From assembly GCA_964541375.1 (NCBI GenBank), contig CAZIPT010000079.1, forward strand, positions 1 to 10,291: a stretch of 10,291 bases of DNA, written 5' to 3'. The notes under the pieces were generated by a model, which worked only from the letters and a program-made list of their open reading frames with translations, was not told the DNA's origin and searched no databases. This stretch comes from JBAXEO01 sp964541375. Its GTDB lineage: Bacteria; Actinomycetota; Coriobacteriia; Anaerosomatales; JAAXUF01. Positions 6,733-10,291 of this stretch are shown piece by piece (the stretch's first letter is position 1; each line of letters opens with the position of its first letter). The translations under genes were made by a program, and so were the position numbers.

Positions 6733-8481
6733 CTACTTACGGCCCCAGCGGGCGAGAAGGCTTGAGATGAAGAACCACGAGCCCACCCCTACAGCCGCGG
6801 CCCACGCGAGGCGAGCGACCCAGACGAATCCGTCCGGCAGCGGAGTGCGCGAGAGCAAGACCGAGAGTCCGATGACGAACGCCGAGACAACCAGCGCGAA
6901 CGAGACGCGGTTGGTCGCCTCTTCGAGTCGCTTCATGATCGGGTCGAAGCCCGTGGGGTGAACGGCGATGCGGAACTCGCCCTGGCCCGCGCGGCGCAGG
7001 AAGCGCGTTAGAGACTCGGGGATGTCCTTGCCCATCTGGGCGATACGCCTGAGCGACTGCGTGAGCGTACGCGAGACCGCCTGCGGGGAGAGTCGCTCGG
7101 CGGTGATTCGGCGGGCGACGGGGGCGGTGACGGAGACGAAGTCGAACTTGGGATCCAGCAACCGGCCGAGACCCTCGAGTACCACCAGGGTGGTCAAGAG
7201 CATCGCGAGTTCGGATGAAAGGACCAGGTGATGGTTTCGAACCAGGCCCATGACTTCGTTGATGAGCTCGCCCATCCGTATGTCCTGCAGGGACTTGTTG
7301 TAGTACTTGGTGATGAGCCGGGAGACCTCTCGCTCCAATTCGGCCACATCGATATCTCCTGGGTTGCCTGCCGCGTTGAGCAGTGTGTCTACCGCCAGCC
7401 CGCTGTCATCGTCGATGATCGCCATGAACAGGTCTGCGAGCTGGTCTCGGCCGACCTTCGAGATCGTGCCGCATCGACCGAAGTCAGTGAATCCGACCCG
7501 CCCGTCGGGTAGAGCGAACAGGTTTCCCGGGTGCGGGTCCGCATGATAGAACCCGTGCTCGAAGATTTGAGAGAGATAGCAGTAGATGCCACGCTGGGCC
7601 AGTCGGGGCCTGTCCATTCCCGCGTCGTCGAGCAGGTCCGGCCGGTTGAACGGGATGCCGATGATGCGCTCGAGCGTCAGCACCCGGGTAGTCGTGTACT
7701 CCCAATACACCCGAGGGAAGGCGACCGTGTCGTCGTCCCGGAACATGTGGGCGAGCCGTTCGGCGTTCTTCGCTTCGCCGATGTAGTCGAGCTCGCCGCG
7801 AACCGCGTCGGCGAACTCGGTGGCGATCTCAGTGACGTCGTAGCGCTCTCCCAGCTCCGAGTGGGTGGTCACGAAACGGGCCTGAGTGACGAGAATATCG
7901 AGATCCGTGTCCACGCTGCCCGGGGCCTCCGGGCGCTGTACCTTGACCACGACGGGATACACACGCACTCGAGACTCCACCGAGGCAGCCGACGCGTCTC
8001 CCTCAGCGTCGGTAGGCCGGTCGTCCACGGTGTCGGGCACGGCATTCGACGCTTCGCACGCGACCATGGCGCCGTATACCTGGCCAAGAGAGGCGGCGGC
8101 AAACGCGGTGGGCTCGAAGTCCACAAAGAGCTCGTCTAGGGGCGCGCCGAGTTCGCTCTCGATCAACGCATGTGCCACGAGATCGGGAAACGGCGCGACG
8201 TCGTCCTGCAGACGACGCAGCTCGTCGATTGTGTCTTCAGGGATGAGGTCCGGCCGTGTCGACGCGACCTGACCGAGCTTGACGAACGTGGGGCCGAGAC
8301 GTTCGAGCGTGTGCCGTAGCCTCACGCCGAACGGCTCGGGGCACTCTCGTTCAGGTCTCAGACGCTGGCTGACCGGCTGGAAACGACGCAAGCCCGTGAC
8401 GTCGAGGACACTGTCAAGACCCTCTTCGGCGAGGACTCCTACGATCTGACGGTACCGGTCGAGGTGCTTGTATGGAGGCAT
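6733..8481 (-). CDS. AarF/UbiB-family (ABC1/ADCK) atypical kinase with C-terminal membrane anchor
   Basis: A 582-residue member of the UbiB/COQ8 protein-kinase-like family, linked in other organisms to isoprenoid quinone synthesis and lipid homeostasis through ATPase activity at the membrane. Signature motifs in order: KxGQ (K68-L-G70-Q71 in TFVKLGQVASTRPDLIP), the Ala-rich loop replacing the kinase glycine loop (FAAASLGQVY, 127-136), invariant lysine K180 (VVVKVQRP), ExD (E230-L-D232), catalytic HADPHPGN (313-320) and DFG (333-335). Two hydrophobic helices end the protein (about 525-544 and 552-575), as in many bacterial members. Unusually, residues 141-174 between the Ala-rich loop and K180 are a polar, acidic insertion. 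The start is ATG 8481, preceded by GGGAG about 4 bases upstream. It lies 81 bases after the phasin-like gene with no good promoter between, so the two are probably co-transcribed. Calling it ubiB would imply ubiquinone synthesis, which is not shown. Confidence 0.96.
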   Translation of the reverse strand: MPPYKHLDRYRQIVGVLAEEGLDSVLDVTGLRRFQPVSQRLRPERECPEPFGVRLRHTLERLGPTFVKLGQVASTRPDLIPEDTIDELRRLQDDVAPFPDLVAHALIESELGAPLDELFVDFEPTAFAAASLGQVYGAMVACEASNAVPDTVDDRPTDAEGDASAASVESRVRVYPVVVKVQRPEAPGSVDTDLDILVTQARFVTTHSELGERYDVTEIATEFADAVRGELDYIGEAKNAERLAHMFRDDDTVAFPRVYWEYTTTRVLTLERIIGIPFNRPDLLDDAGMDRPRLAQRGIYCYLSQIFEHGFYHADPHPGNLFALPDGRVGFTDFGRCGTISKVGRDQLADLFMAIIDDDSGLAVDTLLNAAGNPGDIDVAELEREVSRLITKYYNKSLQDIRMGELINEVMGLVRNHHLVLSSELAMLLTTLVVLEGLGRLLDPKFDFVSVTAPVARRITAERLSPQAVSRTLTQSLRRIAQMGKDIPESLTRFLRRAGQGEFRIAVHPTGFDPIMKRLEEATNRVSFALVVSAFVIGLSVLLSRTPLPDGFVWVARLAWAAAVGVGSWFFISSLLARWGRK

Positions 8482-8562
8482 GCGACTCCCGATGCGTCGA
8501 TAGGGGCGTACGGTCGGAAGCGGCGTGCCGGCGCCGCATGTCTTCCGTGGGGCGGTATAGCG

Positions 8563-8937
8563 CTACTCGGCCGCGGGCTCCTCGGAAGGAGCGGAGGGCT
8601 TGTGGGTGCCGGAGAGCATCTCTTTGAGCTCGGCGATCTGGGCCTTCAGGTCGTCCATCTCGGCCTTTGTGGCGACGCCGGATGTCTTGAGCACCTTGTC
8701 CGTTTCGGCGGCCACGGTCTTGCGGAGCGTCTTCTGCTGTTCGTCGGCCATCTCCGTGAACTTGTCGGCGACCTTCTTGGCGTCGCCTTGGGAGACCTTG
8801 CCCTTTTCGATCAGCTCGTTGGCGAAGTCCTGCGTCTTCTCCTTGGTCATCTCAAGCACGCCGATACCAAGCAGGAATGCCTTCTCGACCATACCCGCCG
8901 GGTCGAGGGAGCCGTCAGCCTTCTTCTCGTCAGACAT
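8563..8937 (-). CDS. Phasin-like (polyhydroxyalkanoate granule-associated family) coiled-coil protein
   Basis: A 124-residue, highly charged protein similar in layout to the PhaI/PhaF-type phasin family, whose classical members coat polyhydroxyalkanoate granules. Visible: a polar start, an amphipathic hydrophobic stretch MVEKAFLLGIGVLEMTKEK (16-34), then DFANELIEKGKVSQGDAKK (37-55), a long Lys/Glu helix, and the signature-like GVATKAEMDDLKAQIAELKEML (87-108), which parallels the GVPTKxE-x-L-xxR/QIxxLxxxL coiled-coil ending of the family. The tail is Pro/Ala/Glu-rich. ATG 8937 has GGAGG just upstream (GGAGGAAC before ATG) and a promoter-like site about 44 bases further up. No PHA synthase or depolymerase is in the window, so a granule role is unproven. 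It is followed by the UbiB-like kinase. Confidence 0.85.
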   Translation of the reverse strand: MSDEKKADGSLDPAGMVEKAFLLGIGVLEMTKEKTQDFANELIEKGKVSQGDAKKVADKFTEMADEQQKTLRKTVAAETDKVLKTSGVATKAEMDDLKAQIAELKEMLSGTHKPSAPSEEPAAE

Positions 8938-8980
8938 GGTTCCTCCAGGTTCTCCGATTCACAAAGGACTCGCCGTTCAG

Positions 8981-8994
8981 AATATACCCCCGCC
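8981..8994 (-). promoter_or_regulatory. Candidate promoter (-10) for the phasin-like/UbiB-like pair
   Basis: Read on the minus strand, GGCGGGGGTATATT precedes the phasin-like ATG by 43 bases; TATATT (8986 to 8981) is a good -10 hexamer preceded by GGGG, as at the other promoter candidates in the window. No clear -35 hexamer is seen. The predicted leader is about 37 bases. Confidence 0.5.
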
Positions 8995-9025
8995 GGTGGA
9001 GAATGCGCTTTCGCACCGCGATCGG

Positions 9026-9733
9026 CTAGAGGTTGTGCTCGCTTCGCAGCTTCTGGATCCTCTCCTGGATTCCGGCCACGCTAGGGAGTGGGGGGACGTT
9101 GATCTGCGGTCGCCAGCTCATCACGCGCCGCACGCCAAGCGCCATGACCAGTGCCACGACGCCGAACCCTCCCAGAAGTGCAGCCGCGATGATGAGCGCT
9201 GCCTTGGGGCCGATGAGGACGCGCGAGTCTTCCGAGACGGTGGCTTTGGGGCTGAGCAGGATGCCGACGAAACCGTTTGAGACGGCTGCCTCGCCGGAGA
9301 GCATGACCAGTGCTCCGCCCTGCTGCACGCTGAGCTGCTTGCCGACGATGAGCGGGGCACCTGCCTGCGAGATGTCCATGTCGCCCCCGGCGAGCACCGC
9401 ACTGGTGTAGGACTGACGCACGGTGACGTTGCCCTTCGCGTACGTTACCGCCGCCGCCGAAGCCGTCACCGTGGCATCTCCGCTGATGTTTGCGAATCCG
9501 ACGGCGCTGCCAACGGCCTCGAGCGAGCCCGCCTGTGCGGTCGCGATAGCACTGAGATTCGCCTGGATCGTCTCGGACTCAACCGTTCCCGAGACGTGTG
9601 ATGCGATTTCGGGCAGCTCGGTCTTGCCCGTCTCGGCGGGTGTGGGAGACGTCGGCGGGAGTCCCGCGCCTCGTGGAGCCTCCGGGACGTCAGGGGTCTT
9701 CTTGCCGGGGTTCTTCAGGTCGTCGGATGCCAT
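9026..9733 (-). CDS. Hypothetical beta-solenoid repeat protein with C-terminal membrane helix
   Basis: A 235-residue protein of unknown function. An upstream in-frame ATG at 9754 exists, but ATG 9733 is chosen because GAGGAGG lies 6 bases before it. Residues 1-45 are Pro/Lys/Glu-rich and disordered-looking. Residues about 55-176 are built of short beta-strand repeats with 15-16-residue spacing, clearest at 100-175: rungs beginning KGNVTV, GDMDIS, KQLSV, EAAVSN and KATVSED, each ending in a hydrophobic run plus Gly or Pro (SAVLAG, APLIVG, LVMLSG, GILLSP, RVLIGP). This looks like a beta-solenoid such as bactofilins or filamentous beta-helix proteins. A single membrane helix (about 178-200) follows, then VRRVMSWRPQ and a cytoplasmic-looking helix (219-232). 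There is no signal peptide; basic residues after the helix suggest the C-terminus is cytoplasmic, in which case the solenoid would be outside, but this is uncertain. Homology to a named family was not recognised. Confidence 0.88.
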   Translation of the reverse strand: MASDDLKNPGKKTPDVPEAPRGAGLPPTSPTPAETGKTELPEIASHVSGTVESETIQANLSAIATAQAGSLEAVGSAVGFANISGDATVTASAAAVTYAKGNVTVRQSYTSAVLAGGDMDISQAGAPLIVGKQLSVQQGGALVMLSGEAAVSNGFVGILLSPKATVSEDSRVLIGPKAALIIAAALLGGFGVVALVMALGVRRVMSWRPQINVPPLPSVAGIQERIQKLRSEHNL

Positions 9734-9739
9734 GAGAAT

Positions 9740-9746
9740 CCTCCTC
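9740..9746 (-). promoter_or_regulatory. Ribosome binding site of the solenoid gene
   Basis: On the minus strand GAGGAGG lies 6 bases before ATG 9733. It falls inside the longer open frame that begins at 9754 and so rules in favour of the shorter start. Confidence 0.8.
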
Positions 9747-9812
9747 GTAGTCACGATTGGGTGAACGGCCGAACGCGGAACCCGGTCGGGTCACTGCATC
9801 GCGTTCTTCCCG

Positions 9813-9842
9813 TGTATACCCGAGGAGCCGCTCGGCCGTCAT
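9813..9842 (-). promoter_or_regulatory. Candidate promoter of the solenoid gene
   Basis: On the minus strand ATGACG (9842-9837) and TATACA (9818-9813) are separated by 18 bp, a fair sigma-70-type promoter; the -10 is preceded by CTCGGG, exactly as before gatC and gatB. The predicted leader to ATG 9733 is about 70 bases. Confidence 0.55.
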
Positions 9843-9888
9843 CGATCGCGCGATGTTGGTGACGGGCGCGTAGGCCGAAAAGGACCGG

Positions 9889-9900
9889 CTCGGGTAGAAT
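9889..9900 (+). promoter_or_regulatory. Candidate -10 element for gatB
   Basis: CTCGGGTAGAAT lies 79 bases before the gatB ATG, with TAGAAT (9895-9900) as the -10. It shares CTCGGGTA and the terminal AT with the site before gatC, at nearly the same distance from the start (79 versus 81 bases). No clear -35 hexamer is visible. Confidence 0.5.
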
Positions 9901-9965
9901 CGTGCCCACACCACTGTTCCACACTCTGCGGCTCGTCACTCCGGGCCACGACGCACGTCACCGAC

Positions 9966-9971
9966 AAGGAG
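9966..9971 (+). promoter_or_regulatory. Ribosome binding site of gatB
   Basis: AAGGAG lies 8 bases before ATG 9980. Confidence 0.75.
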
Positions 9972-9979
9972 CTTTGTAC

Positions 9980-10291
9980 ATGGCGAAAGACCGTCTCGGC
10001 GAGGTCATGGTGGACTGGGAGGCCGTGATCGGCCTCGAGATTCACACAGAACTGACCACTGTGAACACCAAGATGTTCTGTGGATGCCCCGTCGCTTTCG
10101 GCGGAGAGCCCAACACGCGTACATGCCCCGTGTGTCTGGGGCTACCGGGCGCGCTCCCGGTTCCAAATCAGATCGCTATCGAGCACACCGTCTTGGCAGG
10201 GCTGGCGACCGAGTGCGACATCGCGCACTGGAGCCAGTTCCATCGCAAGCAGTACTTCTATCCCGACATGCCCAAGGACTATCAGATCTCG
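9980..10291 (+). CDS. gatB: Asp-tRNA(Asn)/Glu-tRNA(Gln) amidotransferase subunit GatB (3' end cut off)
   Basis: The first 104 residues of the tRNA-binding and transamidating subunit of GatCAB; the frame is still open at the window end, and the full protein should be about 475-500 residues. Recognisable family landmarks: AVIGLEIHTEL (15-25), TKMFCGCP (30-37), FGGEPNTRTCPVCLGLPGALPVPN (40-63) and FHRKQYFYPDMPKDYQIS at the window end. C34, C36, C49 and C52 are the four cysteines that bind zinc in many GatB proteins. The first 12 residues precede the usual N-terminus; the ATG is chosen for its RBS, with an alternative ATG codon at residue 10. GatB binds and activates the mischarged aminoacyl end by ATP. 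The gene is separated from gatCA by about 3.8 kb, mostly minus-strand genes, and appears to have its own promoter. Confidence 0.97.
   Translation, partial: MAKDRLGEVMVDWEAVIGLEIHTELTTVNTKMFCGCPVAFGGEPNTRTCPVCLGLPGALPVPNQIAIEHTVLAGLATECDIAHWSQFHRKQYFYPDMPKDYQIS

Noticed and set aside
7531..8139. 202-residue plus-strand frame opposite the UbiB-like gene
   Set aside because: The minus strand here encodes conserved kinase motifs; the plus product shows none.
8520..8537. Hairpin GCGGCG-N6-CGCCGC between the phasin-like and UbiB-like genes
   Set aside because: Only six base pairs and no following T-tract; insufficient to call a terminator. It might cause some attenuation before the kinase gene.

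Overview
The window is a gene-dense, GC-rich stretch (by eye roughly two-thirds G+C) of a bacterial chromosome. GTG starts are frequent and many genes overlap by 4 bp. It carries an NAD+-dependent DNA ligase (so it is bacterial) and the tRNA amidotransferase genes gatC, gatA and gatB, typical of organisms that make Gln-tRNA and/or Asn-tRNA indirectly. GC content, codon use and the mix of genes (phasin-like protein, AarF/UbiB kinase, CPBP proteases, a ferredoxin module) suggest an actinobacterium-like organism, possibly an anaerobic Coriobacteriia-type lineage. That placement is inference. No tRNA, rRNA, CRISPR array, insertion sequence or phage gene was seen.

Left part, plus strand (2-4240): the 3' two-thirds or so of ligA, then three membrane-protein genes, each starting inside the stop codon of the gene before it. 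They are an unrecognised two-helix membrane protein (1636-2208), a CPBP-family intramembrane protease (2205-2978), and a second CPBP protein with a 2[4Fe-4S] ferredoxin module and an Ala/Pro-rich linker at its N-terminus (2975-4240). This ferredoxin-CPBP fusion is the most unusual gene here.

Middle, plus strand (4241-6652): a leader with a -10-like element, then gatC and gatA (4 bp overlap), encoding two subunits of the Asp/Glu-tRNA amidotransferase, then an unrecognised small helical protein (6224-6652). A perfect 36-base palindrome (6675-6710) separates this from the convergent genes and probably terminates transcription from both sides.

Right part, minus strand (9733 down to 6733): a membrane-anchored protein with 15-16-residue beta-solenoid repeats, a phasin-like coiled-coil protein and an AarF/UbiB-family atypical kinase with two C-terminal membrane helices. 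The first two have promoter-like sites of their own; the kinase is probably read through from the phasin gene. Finally gatB starts divergently at 9980 and runs off the end. The third subunit of the amidotransferase is therefore separated from gatCA by about 3.8 kb, most of it opposite-strand genes.

GGGTA-type -10 elements recur upstream of gatC, gatB, the solenoid gene and the phasin gene. No gene-free stretch exceeds 300 bases; the longest is the 9734-9979 divergent intergenic region, which holds two promoter candidates and a small palindrome.
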